Source: Nocardioides sp. (lineage in GTDB: Bacteria; Actinomycetota; Actinomycetes; Propionibacteriales; Nocardioidaceae). Taken from it: a stretch of DNA of 64,000 nucleotides. The position numbers and the translations under genes were made by a program. This document shows, piece after piece, positions 42,191-50,137 of this stretch. The notes beneath the pieces are model-generated. The model ran no database searches and had not been told where the DNA came from. It saw only the letters and a program-made list of their open reading frames with translations. Where the stretch lies: contig NZ_JASLGR010000031.1 of NCBI RefSeq assembly GCF_030150155.1, positions 62,001 through 126,000 of the forward strand. Direction: 5' to 3'. Every line of letters starts with the position of its first letter. Position 1 is the stretch's first letter.

Positions 42191-42960
42191 GGCCGACCGT
42201 GCCGGAGAAGACCACGACCGTCCTGACGATCGCGCTGGGCAACATCCGCTCCAACCCCCGGATGAGCAAGGCCAACGAGATCCGCGCGACCGAGGCCCTG
42301 GCCGACTTCGCGACCACCATCGGCGCCTGGATCGTCCTCGGCTGCGAGATCGCCTACCCCCGGATGCGCCGCATCTGGCGCCGCACCTTCGCGGGCTGGA
42401 CCCACGCCGGCGACCGCCCCGGATCTGAGAACGTCATCAGCATCAGCACCCCGGCCACCGCCAGCCGCGCCCAGTCCCAGGTCGGCCGGGTGGCAGTGCG
42501 GTGGCTGTCCCAGGGCCGCAAGGGCATCACCCCCACCCGGAAGACCACCGAGACCGACCTGACCATCGACGGACTTCGGGTCCGGGTCATCGCGACCCAC
42601 ATCGTGTCCTGGTGGCAGGCCTACGCCCGGAAGAAGGCCGGCGCGTCCTGGACCCTGCGGGCCGGGATCGCACGGCGAACGATTCGGCGTCTGGCGAAAC
42701 GGGTAGCCGACGCCCACACGGCCGGGATCGACGTCGTCATCATCGGCGGAGACCTCAACGCCCTCGACAACGTCGAGATCACCGCCGGCCAGGTCCAGCT
42801 CCTCGGGACCCAGAAGTCCGGCGGCAACCTCGGCACGATGATGCAGGCCGCCGCGTTCCCCGCCCCGGGAGTCCAGATCGCCGGCGTGACGCCCTACGTG
42901 CGCGCCGCAGTCGCCACCGACCACCCGTTCCGTGGCGTCGCCCTGCAGGTCATCCACTGA
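42187..42960 (+). CDS. Endonuclease/exonuclease/phosphatase-fold protein
   Basis: A 257-residue protein of the EEP (DNase I-like) superfamily: ALGNIRS (asparagine of motif I), GCEIAYP (glutamate), VIATHIVSWW (histidine), GGDLNALDN (D and N), and TDHPF near the end (D-H). All metal and catalytic positions are retained. GTG 42187 overlaps the endolysin stop; GTG 42199 is an alternative. An EEP enzyme between endolysin and holin is unusual; possible roles are DNA release, nucleotide scavenging or host-DNA degradation. Confidence 0.75.
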   Translation: MRPTVPEKTTTVLTIALGNIRSNPRMSKANEIRATEALADFATTIGAWIVLGCEIAYPRMRRIWRRTFAGWTHAGDRPGSENVISISTPATASRAQSQVGRVAVRWLSQGRKGITPTRKTTETDLTIDGLRVRVIATHIVSWWQAYARKKAGASWTLRAGIARRTIRRLAKRVADAHTAGIDVVIIGGDLNALDNVEITAGQVQLLGTQKSGGNLGTMMQAAAFPAPGVQIAGVTPYVRAAVATDHPFRGVALQVIH

Positions 42961-43136
42961 TGGCCGGCCCGCGGCGCTGTACCGCCCACCCCCACGTCGT
43001 CGCGGCCACCTCCAGCACCTCGTCAGGGGCCGTCACGCCGACCGCGTGCGGCCCCTGGTGCGTCGAGTTTCTCGCCGAGCTCGACCACGTCTCTGTGTCC
43101 ACCACCGGCTCCTGGCTCGACGCCGAGCCTTCCTGA
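42960..43136 (+). CDS. Hypothetical 58-residue protein
   Basis: Starts on the last base of the EEP gene (TGATGG). It has three cysteines (CTAHPH, CGPWC) and is otherwise polar. No family recognised; conserved position in the lysis cassette. Confidence 0.45.
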   Translation: MAGPRRCTAHPHVVAATSSTSSGAVTPTACGPWCVEFLAELDHVSVSTTGSWLDAEPS

Positions 43137-43158
43137 CCCCCTCGAGGAGAACCCCCTG

Positions 43159-43464
43159 ATGAAGACTCTGGCCCTGATCATCGACCTGCTCGCCCCCCGC
43201 CTGAAGGGCTGGCTTCGCCGTCAGCCGACCAGCCGCCGTGACCTGGTGTACGCCGTCGCGATCATCGCCGCCGCGATCATCCTGGTTGCCCTGGTCATCG
43301 CTGTGCTGTTCGTGCCCGGCACCATCGGGCTCCTCACCACCGCGGCTGCCTGGGCGGGCCCCTTCGTTCTGCTGGTCGTCGCCGGTCTCGCCAAGGCCAA
43401 CGTCAGCCCCGGCACCCCTGCCAGCGACACCGACGTCGACCCGGGCAGCGAGGCGGGCTTCTGA
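43159..43464 (+). CDS. Holin-like two-span membrane protein
   Basis: A 101-residue protein with GAGGAGAA before its ATG. Two transmembrane helices (VYAVAIIAAAIILVALVIAVLFV and WAGPFVLLVVAGLA) follow a short basic N-terminus; the C-terminus is acidic. Class II-type holin by topology, next to the endolysin. It would form the lesion that lets the endolysin reach the wall. Confidence 0.78.
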   Translation: MKTLALIIDLLAPRLKGWLRRQPTSRRDLVYAVAIIAAAIILVALVIAVLFVPGTIGLLTTAAAWAGPFVLLVVAGLAKANVSPGTPASDTDVDPGSEAGF

Positions 43465-45566
43465 TGGCCGACCTCGACTTCATCTACGTGGTCGGGCGGT
43501 TCGGGCTCGTCGTCGCTGACGGTGACGACGCCGGCACTGACCCCGACACCGTCTGGTGCGACGCGGGCACCGTGAACCTCACCCCGCTCACCACCTACGC
43601 CAAGGTCGCCGGCGGCAGCCCCATCGGCTGGAACTCCGGCCATGCGGTCTACCCCGCAACGCTGGACAACTCCGGCTACCTCACCCGGTCGGGCTCCCGC
43701 TGGATCCGGGTCGTCGACATGACCTCGGACAAGGTCAACCCCCAGATCCCTGCCGGGAAGGCCACCCACACCGTGGAGTACGCCGGGGTCAAGGCCGCCG
43801 GCACCGTGGTGAAGTACCCCTCCCAGGACGTCCGCATCGCCGCCGACACCGCCAGCCCGATCGAGACCGCCGAGGAAGCCACCGCTCTCGGTCTCCCGAT
43901 CGGCACGCTGGTGTGCGATCTGGTCAAGCTCCTCCCGGTGCCCACCAGCAGCGGCACCCCGATCGTCCAGGGCCCCCGCGGGTTCGGTGTCGAAGCTGCC
44001 TCCGTCGATGGGCAGGATCTCGTCCTGACCCTCGGGTCCGGCGCCGAGGTCCGGACCGAGCTGCCCACGTCGATGGTCGACTCCGCCGCGTTCGTGGGTG
44101 AGCAGATCCAGACCCCCGGAACACCGGCAGAGATCGCGCTTAAGGCCAACTTTGCGGCTTCCACGCCGCTCCCGACCGGGGTCAAGGTGATCAGCGAATC
44201 CCTGCAGTCCGCCATTGACCGCGTTGCCGCCACGGGCGGCGGGATGCTCGGCATCCCCGACGGCGTGGTTGACATCTCGGCTGCCGACATCACGGTTCCG
44301 CGGTCCGTCGGCCTCTACGGAAATGGCCCATCAGGGGCGATCATCCAGACGGATGGGACCGGCCCGAACCGCTACATCAAGATCGGCGGATCCGCCGATC
44401 TACTCGGGAATTGGCTACCCCAGATCGCCAACCTGGATCTCCGCCGAGTCGGCATCGTTGGCGGAGAGGCCAGCTCCGACTGGGCGTATGGACTGGTTCT
44501 CCGAGACCTCAACATCACGGCTGTGACTACTGGCATCCGCGCGAAGTACAACTCATGGCTGTGGCGCATCGACAACTGCAACATCCACCACTGCGGAACT
44601 GGCGTGAAGTGGGACTTCTCCGGCATCGGCGGCGGCTCAGGCGCAAGCATGACCATCACGGGCGGTGCGATCCAGAGTTGCAGCACTGCCGGATTCTGGC
44701 AGGACGGCACCGCCGTGGATGGCACCCACGTTCGACTCGACGGGGTCGATCTCGAACGCTCTAAGGTCGCAGTCAAGGTCACTGGTGCCACGGGCGGTGC
44801 GTGCGTGATCGACCTTGATGGCTGCCACTTCGAACTCGGCTTGGACTCCTACATCCAGGCCGACAGCGGCGTCATTACAGTCAGTACGCCGTGGATGTTC
44901 CCCTTCGACTCGACGGGTGGCCGCGTGGCCTTCTTCGACCTATCCGGGGATGCCCAGGTCGTCACCCGAGGAGGTCGCATTGCGTGGACCGATACGACGA
45001 GCCCGCTGCACCGGATCACCTCTTCCTCAGCCCGCCTCCTCGTAGACCCCCATAGCACCGTCATGCCGTCGGCCGGGGCTCTCGCTGCCCCAGACGTCTA
45101 CCCGGGCAGTCCGATGGCTGCCAGTGGAACTTTCGGCATGCGAATGATCCCCGGGCCCATCACAGGGAAATTCCATCAGGTTGGGGCGACGATCACGGCG
45201 ACCTCGCAGACCATCATCTCGATTCCGCCTGGCGACTCGACCGTGTACCAACTCCGCCACCAGATCGACGTCACTGCGGTCGGCACCACGAACAAATTCC
45301 GCTATCTCATCGACCCGGGCGGGAATGTCGCAATGGACATCACCCTGCCAAACGCCGTCGGAACGGCAGACTGCCTCGTCACCGTCAGTAGGACTCGGGC
45401 CACAGTGGCATGGACGTACAGTGACGGCTCAAGCGGGTTCGCCCGCACCGCTCCGAGTCATGCCGTTGGGACGCGCGTCTATGTCGGTATTGGCCTCATC
45501 GGCGGAGGCAACTCCACTGCGACCGTCCAGTCGCCCATCGTCACTGCCCTGGCAAATAACGGTTAG
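43464..45566 (+). CDS. Beta-helix tailspike, receptor-binding protein
   Basis: A 700-residue protein. Residues 1-220 are a phage-typical adaptor domain (IYVVGRFGLVVADGDDAGTDP...). From about residue 240 a right-handed beta-helix region begins (SLQSAIDRVAATGGGMLGIPDGVVDIS, then VGLYGNGPSGAII, LVLRDLNITAVTTGIRA, GVDLERSKVAVKVTG). The C-terminal 150 residues form a beta domain. Such spikes bind and often cut surface polysaccharide. The second half has more A/T and less uniform codon use than neighbouring tail genes, a sign of recent acquisition. Its 3' end overlaps an opposite-strand gene by 138 bp. Confidence 0.82.
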   Translation: MADLDFIYVVGRFGLVVADGDDAGTDPDTVWCDAGTVNLTPLTTYAKVAGGSPIGWNSGHAVYPATLDNSGYLTRSGSRWIRVVDMTSDKVNPQIPAGKATHTVEYAGVKAAGTVVKYPSQDVRIAADTASPIETAEEATALGLPIGTLVCDLVKLLPVPTSSGTPIVQGPRGFGVEAASVDGQDLVLTLGSGAEVRTELPTSMVDSAAFVGEQIQTPGTPAEIALKANFAASTPLPTGVKVISESLQSAIDRVAATGGGMLGIPDGVVDISAADITVPRSVGLYGNGPSGAIIQTDGTGPNRYIKIGGSADLLGNWLPQIANLDLRRVGIVGGEASSDWAYGLVLRDLNITAVTTGIRAKYNSWLWRIDNCNIHHCGTGVKWDFSGIGGGSGASMTITGGAIQSCSTAGFWQDGTAVDGTHVRLDGVDLERSKVAVKVTGATGGACVIDLDGCHFELGLDSYIQADSGVITVSTPWMFPFDSTGGRVAFFDLSGDAQVVTRGGRIAWTDTTSPLHRITSSSARLLVDPHSTVMPSAGALAAPDVYPGSPMAASGTFGMRMIPGPITGKFHQVGATITATSQTIISIPPGDSTVYQLRHQIDVTAVGTTNKFRYLIDPGGNVAMDITLPNAVGTADCLVTVSRTRATVAWTYSDGSSGFARTAPSHAVGTRVYVGIGLIGGGNSTATVQSPIVTALANNG

Positions 45567-46865
45567 GCCCTGGCGCGCGCGGCGATCGCGCTGTCGGTCG
45601 TGATCGCCGCGCGCACTGGGCGCGCTCAGGGCACCGATCACGCCGAAAAGGAGCCATAGGAGCGGGGTCGAGATGGCCGGCTCAGCAACGCACTTCGCCA
45701 CGACGAGCGCCACGAGGGACCACTTCGCCGCGACCATACGAGGGTCGTCCGAGGTCGACCTAAGCGCACAAACGAGGGCGACAACAAAGAGTGCGAGCCC
45801 GATGACCCCGACGCACGAAAGCAGCATCGTTAGGAAGCTTGAAGGGCGATTCGCCCCTAGCCCCACCCCAATCCCATGGGTGTGGGCTAGGAGGTCGAGG
45901 GAGAAGCGGTCTGCGGCAAAGCGATTGGTCGCTGAGCCCGAGGCGGCCTTCTCGGAGATCATGTCCGACACAGAGCCGATGGCATTCGTGAACCAAAGAA
46001 TGGCGACAATCGCAAAAGGCCCCACCGCAGCGACCAGCGGAGGCATCTTTCGGGTGCCCGCAAGGAAGCCTGCGAGGTAGACCGTGAGGAAGCCCGCACC
46101 GACCAGGACGCCGCCAAGGATGGCCGTTCCCGAATCAGCCTCGACCAACTGCGCTGTCGCCGCGGCGATAGCGAGCAGCGTTAGGGCCTTCCGCCTCGTT
46201 CCCATCAAGAGGCGTGCGGCATAGAAGGCGATCGCAGTCACCGAGAAGACTGCGAGATACGAAGGCTCGGAAAAGGTCCCATAGAAGCGCGTCTCGAACG
46301 GGTTGTAGTTGACGCTCGCGTAGTTGCGAAAGAGGCTGTCGGGCCACGGCGCGCCTGCCTTGTGTGCAACGAGCGCAAGGGTCCCAACCCCGACTCCGAC
46401 GGCGAAGCACGCATGAACCGCCCGAGCGGCCTCGTCGCGCCGCGATGCAACATACGAGGCCACTCCTACGCCAATGATGAGATAGAAGACCTGAGCTGCC
46501 TGCGAGGCCGTATAGGCAAGGGGCGTGGGAAAGTTGATCTGCCCATCGATACCGCCTCGCGGCAGAAGGATTGGCGTGCCATGAAAGAGGGTCGGGCCGA
46601 GCAGTGTGACGACCGCCACGGCAAACACGAATACCCTGAGGGATGTCATCATCGCGCTGGAGACTCTCGTGCGTCCGACGACAAGACCCGCACAGGCCGC
46701 CAGTCCGATGACATAGAACGGCGGGACGCTCTGGCCCGAGATGGTCAGTGCGGCCGAAGTCGGGAACGCCGCGGAGGCGCCCAGGACCATGGCTAGCGAG
46801 CGGCGCCGAAGCACGAATAGCGCCGCGAGCAACGCGAACGCCACTCCGATGGCATGTACTGTCAC
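45429..46865 (-). CDS. O-antigen ligase/Wzy-like membrane protein
   Basis: A 478-residue polytopic protein, GTG start with GGAGGG upstream. About ten hydrophobic helices fill residues 1-420. The periplasmic loop and motif RFYGTFSEPSYLAVFS resembles the EPSYLA element of Wzy polymerases and O-antigen ligases (PF04932-like). The last 60 residues are charged, soluble and encoded opposite the terminator and tailspike 3' end. Its probable role is to change or polymerise a cell-surface glycan, that is, lysogenic conversion. Its A/T-richer composition differs from the late genes. Confidence 0.75.
   Translation of the reverse strand: MTVHAIGVAFALLAALFVLRRRSLAMVLGASAAFPTSAALTISGQSVPPFYVIGLAACAGLVVGRTRVSSAMMTSLRVFVFAVAVVTLLGPTLFHGTPILLPRGGIDGQINFPTPLAYTASQAAQVFYLIIGVGVASYVASRRDEAARAVHACFAVGVGVGTLALVAHKAGAPWPDSLFRNYASVNYNPFETRFYGTFSEPSYLAVFSVTAIAFYAARLLMGTRRKALTLLAIAAATAQLVEADSGTAILGGVLVGAGFLTVYLAGFLAGTRKMPPLVAAVGPFAIVAILWFTNAIGSVSDMISEKAASGSATNRFAADRFSLDLLAHTHGIGVGLGANRPSSFLTMLLSCVGVIGLALFVVALVCALRSTSDDPRMVAAKWSLVALVVAKCVAEPAISTPLLWLLFGVIGALSAPSARGDHDRQRDRRARQGLTVICQGSDDGRLDGRSGVASADEANTDIDARPNGMTRSGAGEPA
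45575..45614 (+). terminator. Terminator of the late operon
   Basis: A perfect 13-bp G/C-rich stem (45575-45587 with 45602-45614) starts eight bases after the tailspike stop, with a 14-nt loop. It lies inside the C-terminal coding part of the opposite-strand membrane protein. Confidence 0.7.
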
Positions 46866-47037
46866 TTAGCCCTCCAGGTGACATGGGACAGCGCCACCCT
46901 ATGAGAGGCCAGGGCCATCCCGCAGGGGAATGAGGCGCAATGGGCACATGGATTCGGAGCCCGGTCCAACCCGCCCAACCCCTACGACGCAGTAAGTCGC
47001 CCGCAGCGGGGGTTCCCCGGACGGCCGGCGGCGACCT

Positions 47038-47049
47038 AGTCTCGGTGCC
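47038..47049 (+). promoter_or_regulatory. Leaderless promoter -10, TAGTCT
   Basis: TAGTCT at 47038-47043 fits TAnnnT and stands 6 nt before ATG 47050 (spacer 47044-47049), with no ribosome site between. GGTTCCCCGGACGG lies about 25 bp further upstream, as also before 49335. Confidence 0.55.
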
Positions 47050-47286
47050 ATGCAGCATGGAACGTGCGACCCCGACGAAGAGGCAAGGCTGTACGCCGAG
47101 GTGGAGACCACGCAGGCTGCAGCGACTGCGGCTTTCGAGAGACGCGACGACAGAAGCCTTCCGGCGCCAACCTTCGCAGGCCCAGAGGAAACGCATCCTG
47201 AGTACGCCGCCTACCGGCGGGCTCAGGAGGCGCTGAGCGAGTACCGATTGATCAATGGCTGCTCGTACACCGAGATGCCTGGCTGA
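47050..47286 (+). CDS. Hypothetical acidic right-arm protein
   Basis: A 78-residue acidic, helical protein (ARLYAEVETTQAAATAAFERRDDRS, EYAAYRRAQEALSEYRL). It is a single-gene unit: a leaderless-type promoter precedes it and a strong hairpin follows. It lies between the membrane protein and the second recombinase. No family recognised; likely expressed in the lysogen. Confidence 0.6.
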   Translation: MQHGTCDPDEEARLYAEVETTQAAATAAFERRDDRSLPAPTFAGPEETHPEYAAYRRAQEALSEYRLINGCSYTEMPG

Positions 47287-47298
47287 TCCCGGCCAACC

Positions 47299-47336
47299 GA
47301 ACCGCCCCCGTCTGCTCCGGCAGGCGGGGGCGGTTC
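47299..47336 (+). terminator. Strong terminator after 47050 gene
   Basis: A perfect 12-bp stem (47299-47310 with 47325-47336) with an inner 4-bp extension in the loop (CTGC-TCCG-GCAG), followed by TGCGTTT. One of the best terminators in the window. Confidence 0.85.
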
Positions 47337-47476
47337 TGCGTTTCGGGACCTTCGCCTCAGGTCTCCGACGGGCTGCTCGGGCTACCGTGCGCGGGACAAA
47401 GGAACGGCCCCGCCGGTGGTTGCACCCACCGACGAGGCCTGACGAACACCCCGAACACAGATCGGAGGTGTGCGCT

Positions 47477-48391
47477 GTGCCGCACGCTATCGCAACCCAC
47501 CTGCTCCGTCCCGGAGCGATGTCTCCGGCCGAGACCGCCGCTGTGGCGTTCCTGGCTCGCTACCAGAACCCCCGCACCCACGAGCTCTACCGGCGCTACC
47601 TCGGCGAGTGGTACGAGTGGTGCCGGATCCAGGGCCTCGACCCCCTGGCCGACGTCGAGCGAGTTCACGTCGAGCTGTACATCCGACACTTGTCCCTCTC
47701 CCGGCAGATGAGCTCCTCGACCGTGAACACCGCCATGACCCCGGTCCGAGGCCTGTACCGGCTCGCGGCGTCAGACGGCACCATCCCCCGGGACCCGTCG
47801 GCCTACGCCCGGCTCCCGAAGATCCACCACCGCAGCGAGGCGCCGTTCGACCGCGACGACATGCGCCGCTTCCTCCGCGCCGCGGCCGAGACCAGCCCCC
47901 GCCACCACGCCCTCGCGTCGCTGCTGTCGATGATGGGCCTGCGGATCTCGGAAGCGTGCGCCCTCGACATACCGGACGTGCACCGCATCGAGCAGGGCTA
48001 CCGGGTGCTGCGCTTCGTCAGGAAGGGCGGCCGGGAGGTCGTCGCCCCGATCCCGTACCAGGCCATCCCGATCCTGGAGGCCGCCACGGTCGGCCGGCAC
48101 ACGGGCCCGCTCCTCACCACCCTCGACGGGACCAGGCGCCTCACCCGCCATGCCGGTGCCGGCCTGGTGCAGACCATCGCCAAGCGAGCCGGGTTCGATC
48201 GCCGCCTCCACCCGCACCTGCTCCGCAAGGCCGCGGTGACCCTCATCCTCGACAGCGGCGGCACCCTGGCCGAGGCCCAGGACTTCGCCGACCACGCCGA
48301 CCCCAGGACCACACAGCGGCACTACGACCTCAACCGCTCGAGGCTCTCTGGGCACGGCTCACACCTGGTCGCCTCCCGGATCGCAGCCTGA
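47477..48391 (+). CDS. Second tyrosine recombinase (XerC/D-like)
   Basis: A 304-residue recombinase read from GTG 47477, eight bases after GGAGG. The N-terminal SAM-like domain (TAAVAFLARYQNPRTHELYRR...) and catalytic domain are complete: R156 in MGLRISEACAL, the lysine in VRKGGREVV, H247-x-x-R250 in HPHLLR, H273 and nucleophile Y283 in RHYDL. It is shorter than and only distantly like the integrase at 227. A leader of about 90 bp with a GGTGG/CCACC hairpin precedes it. Its target is unknown. Confidence 0.88.
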   Translation: MPHAIATHLLRPGAMSPAETAAVAFLARYQNPRTHELYRRYLGEWYEWCRIQGLDPLADVERVHVELYIRHLSLSRQMSSSTVNTAMTPVRGLYRLAASDGTIPRDPSAYARLPKIHHRSEAPFDRDDMRRFLRAAAETSPRHHALASLLSMMGLRISEACALDIPDVHRIEQGYRVLRFVRKGGREVVAPIPYQAIPILEAATVGRHTGPLLTTLDGTRRLTRHAGAGLVQTIAKRAGFDRRLHPHLLRKAAVTLILDSGGTLAEAQDFADHADPRTTQRHYDLNRSRLSGHGSHLVASRIAA

Positions 48392-48407
48392 CCGACGTGC
48401 GATAATT

Positions 48408-48438
48408 GCACCGGAGTCGGGAAACCCGACTCCGGTGC
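48408..48438 (+). terminator. Hairpin 1 of twin terminator pair
   Basis: A perfect 14-bp stem (48408-48421 with 48425-48438) and AAA loop, 17 bp after the recombinase stop. It is nearly the reverse complement of the next hairpin. Confidence 0.65.
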
Positions 48439-48445
48439 GAACGGC

Positions 48446-48474
48446 CACCGAAGTCGGGTTTCCCGACTCCGGTG
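48446..48474 (-). terminator. Hairpin 2 of twin terminator pair
   Basis: A 13-bp stem (48446-48458 with 48462-48474) with one mismatch. The mismatch becomes a U-G pair in minus-strand RNA, where the loop is also AAA. It would serve the convergent minus operon ending at 48692. Confidence 0.55.
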
Positions 48475-48520
48475 ATCCGACCCCCGGACCACCCCTGCCA
48501 GACGTGGCGGCGGTCGACAT

Positions 48521-48538
48521 TTGTCACGCCCGTGACAA
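48521..48538. promoter_or_regulatory. 18-bp perfect dyad TTGTCACG-CC-CGTGACAA
   Basis: Perfect 8-bp arms separated by two bases, in the intergenic space downstream of the second recombinase. It could be an operator or a recombinase core site. Nothing in the immediate vicinity starts from it. Confidence 0.4.
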
Positions 48539-48691
48539 TCCTTCACCGCGCCGACACCCGATCCCGGAGGCCCGGCCAGCAGGCCCCGGCCCGGGGTTAC
48601 GGTCCTGCCGACCCGCACTCCTTCGCGACTGACGACGCAACCCGTGGGTCAGCCCGGCGGCGGCCACCTCCCGAACGCGGTCGCCGCTGGG

Positions 48692-49087
48692 TCAGTCCTC
48701 TGGCATCGACGGTCGAGGCGGTGAGCCGATCCCGCCCGGCTGCGGATCGGACGCCGCTGCAGCCTCCACCGCCCGTGCACGGATCGCGTCCCAGTCCGGG
48801 ACGTGCCCCGCCGCCTTGATCGCCTCGACCGTGAGCTGGTGCGCAGCCGGCGCCCACCACGACCTCGCACCGAGGAACGTCCCGGCCACGTCGGTCAGCA
48901 GATCGACCCGCAGCCGAGCCCGGCGCCCTGGCCGCTTCGGCGTCGACTTCACGGCCGGCTCGGTCGCGGAGTCCAGGACCACCGCGACCGCAGCGTCGAC
49001 CGGCGTACCGCTACAGGCCTCGTGCGCCACGGTCCCGTTGATCACGGCGACCAGGAGCCGGTCCTCCCGCGACGCACGGACCTGCAT
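48692..49087 (-). CDS. Hypothetical right-arm protein, second in operon
   Basis: A 131-residue protein read from ATG 49087 in TGATG overlap with the gene above it; GGAGGA precedes. The N-terminal third is beta-like (ASREDRLLVAVINGTVAHEAC) and the middle is helical and basic (KRPGRRARLRVDLLTDVAGTFLG). The C-terminus is proline-rich. No family recognised. Co-transcribed with 49087-49266. Confidence 0.6.
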   Translation of the reverse strand: MQVRASREDRLLVAVINGTVAHEACSGTPVDAAVAVVLDSATEPAVKSTPKRPGRRARLRVDLLTDVAGTFLGARSWWAPAAHQLTVEAIKAAGHVPDWDAIRARAVEAAAASDPQPGGIGSPPRPSMPED

Positions 49088-49266
49088 CAGTCCTCCGCAG
49101 CCCGCTCGACCGCGGGCCACCGCGACGTCCCGACGTTCTGCCAGCCATCCGGGATCTGCGCCAGGAGCTGGGCGCGGGCCGTGTCGTAGTCGACGCCCTC
49201 GGCTTGGACCTCGCGCTTCTCGCTGATGTCAGCCTTGTTGCGGATCGTGGCGTACAACGTGAGCAC
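49087..49266 (-). CDS. Hypothetical 59-residue right-arm protein
   Basis: Read from GTG 49266, which stands six bases after TACCCT, a leaderless arrangement. The product (TLYATIRNKADISEKREVQAEGVDYDTARAQ then PDGWQ) is a compact alpha/beta protein without a known family. It heads a two-gene operon divergent from the membrane protein at 49335. Confidence 0.6.
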   Translation of the reverse strand: MLTLYATIRNKADISEKREVQAEGVDYDTARAQLLAQIPDGWQNVGTSRWPAVERAAED

Positions 49267-49334
49267 GCCACGAGGGTACGCCCCGACCGCTGGTTCCCCG
49301 GACAGGGCGAGCAGATGCGGGTTACGGTCCCGCC
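49267..49334. promoter_or_regulatory. Divergent leaderless promoters
   Basis: Minus direction: TACCCT at 49278-49273, then six bases, then GTG 49266. Plus direction: TACGGT at 49323-49328, then six bases, then ATG 49335. No ribosome sites are present. GGTTCCCCGGACAGG at 49292 repeats the block upstream of the 47050 promoter. Confidence 0.6.
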
Positions 49335-49625
49335 ATGACCTCACCGGAAAGCGCCAAGGCGCCTACCCCGCACCACGTGCAGCAGCAGAACCTCGCCATC
49401 AGCCTCCTCTGGGCCGGCCTCGTCGTTGCGATCGGCGGCGGCGTTGTCGCTGGCCTCACGTGGCCGGGCACCGAAGCCGGTATCTACGGCACCGACGAGA
49501 CGGGCAGCGCCATCGGCGTCATGTGCGGTCTGATCGTCGCCGGCCTCGGGACCCTCTGCGCGCTCGCCGGCCTGATCGCATGGGCCGTCCGAATCGGCAT
49601 CGAGAGCGTCGGACCGAAGGAGTAA
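49335..49625 (+). CDS. Two-span small membrane protein
   Basis: A 96-residue protein. After a polar N-terminus there are two transmembrane helices (LLWAGLVVAIGGGVVAGLTW and VMCGLIVAGLGTLCALAGLIAW). The -10 TACGGT is six bases before the ATG. It is one of the lysogeny-arm genes; a small membrane protein here could act in superinfection exclusion, but this is inference from position. Confidence 0.65.
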   Translation: MTSPESAKAPTPHHVQQQNLAISLLWAGLVVAIGGGVVAGLTWPGTEAGIYGTDETGSAIGVMCGLIVAGLGTLCALAGLIAWAVRIGIESVGPKE

Positions 49626-49681
49626 TCCTCTGGCGCGAGCCACGGCCCTGAAGTTTCGGCGGGCTGCGAGGGGTGCCGCCG

Positions 49682-50137
49682 CTAGTACAACTCCACGTCC
49701 GTGGCGCGGGCGGTTACCTTCACGGACGACGACTTGGTGGTCATCGTCTCCTCCTCTTGGCTGAACGAACCGTCATCACCGACGGAGATGGTTCCGATCT
49801 GCTTGCCCGACTCATCACCCGACACCGAGTAGGTGATGTCGTATGCCATCCCATCAATGAGTGAAACGTCGCCGTGGTAGACCGGGGTCACCTTGTAGGA
49901 GATGCTGCAGCCAGCGGAGCCGAAGCACTGCTTGTCGGTGATCTTCACCTTCAGCGTGAAGTCCTCCGGGCGCAGGTAGAGACCATCCGTCTGTGTGTCA
50001 GCGGCGTCAGACGTCGCGGCCTCCTCCGGGCTGGCGGTCACCGTCACGGTGACCGTTGCTGTCGGAGCAGCGCTCGGGCTGGCCCCGCCGCAGGCAGCGA
50101 GAAGGAGCAGCGGGGCGAGTAGTGCGAGACGCTTCAC
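49682..50137 (-). CDS. Prophage lipoprotein
   Basis: A 151-residue lipoprotein read from GTG 50137. The signal peptide RLALLAPLLLLAAC has a lipobox ending in Cys; a Ser/Thr/Pro linker precedes a beta-rich domain (FTLKVKITDKQ, SISYKVTPVYHG, DITYSVSGDESGKQ). TAGGAT lies seven bases before the GTG, another leaderless layout. It is the last gene before attR. Surface lipoproteins at this location are known in other phages to block DNA injection by related phages; here that is only a candidate role. Confidence 0.7.
   Translation of the reverse strand: MKRLALLAPLLLLAACGGASPSAAPTATVTVTVTASPEEAATSDAADTQTDGLYLRPEDFTLKVKITDKQCFGSAGCSISYKVTPVYHGDVSLIDGMAYDITYSVSGDESGKQIGTISVGDDGSFSQEEETMTTKSSSVKVTARATDVELY

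Noticed and set aside
48408..48474. Telomere-resolvase or protelomerase site
   Set aside because: The hairpins have 3-base loops and lie between convergent genes. The adjacent recombinase lacks protelomerase size and features; twin terminators are the simpler reading.
48598..48603. TACGGT hexamer like the leaderless promoters
   Set aside because: No start codon follows within a suitable distance on that strand.
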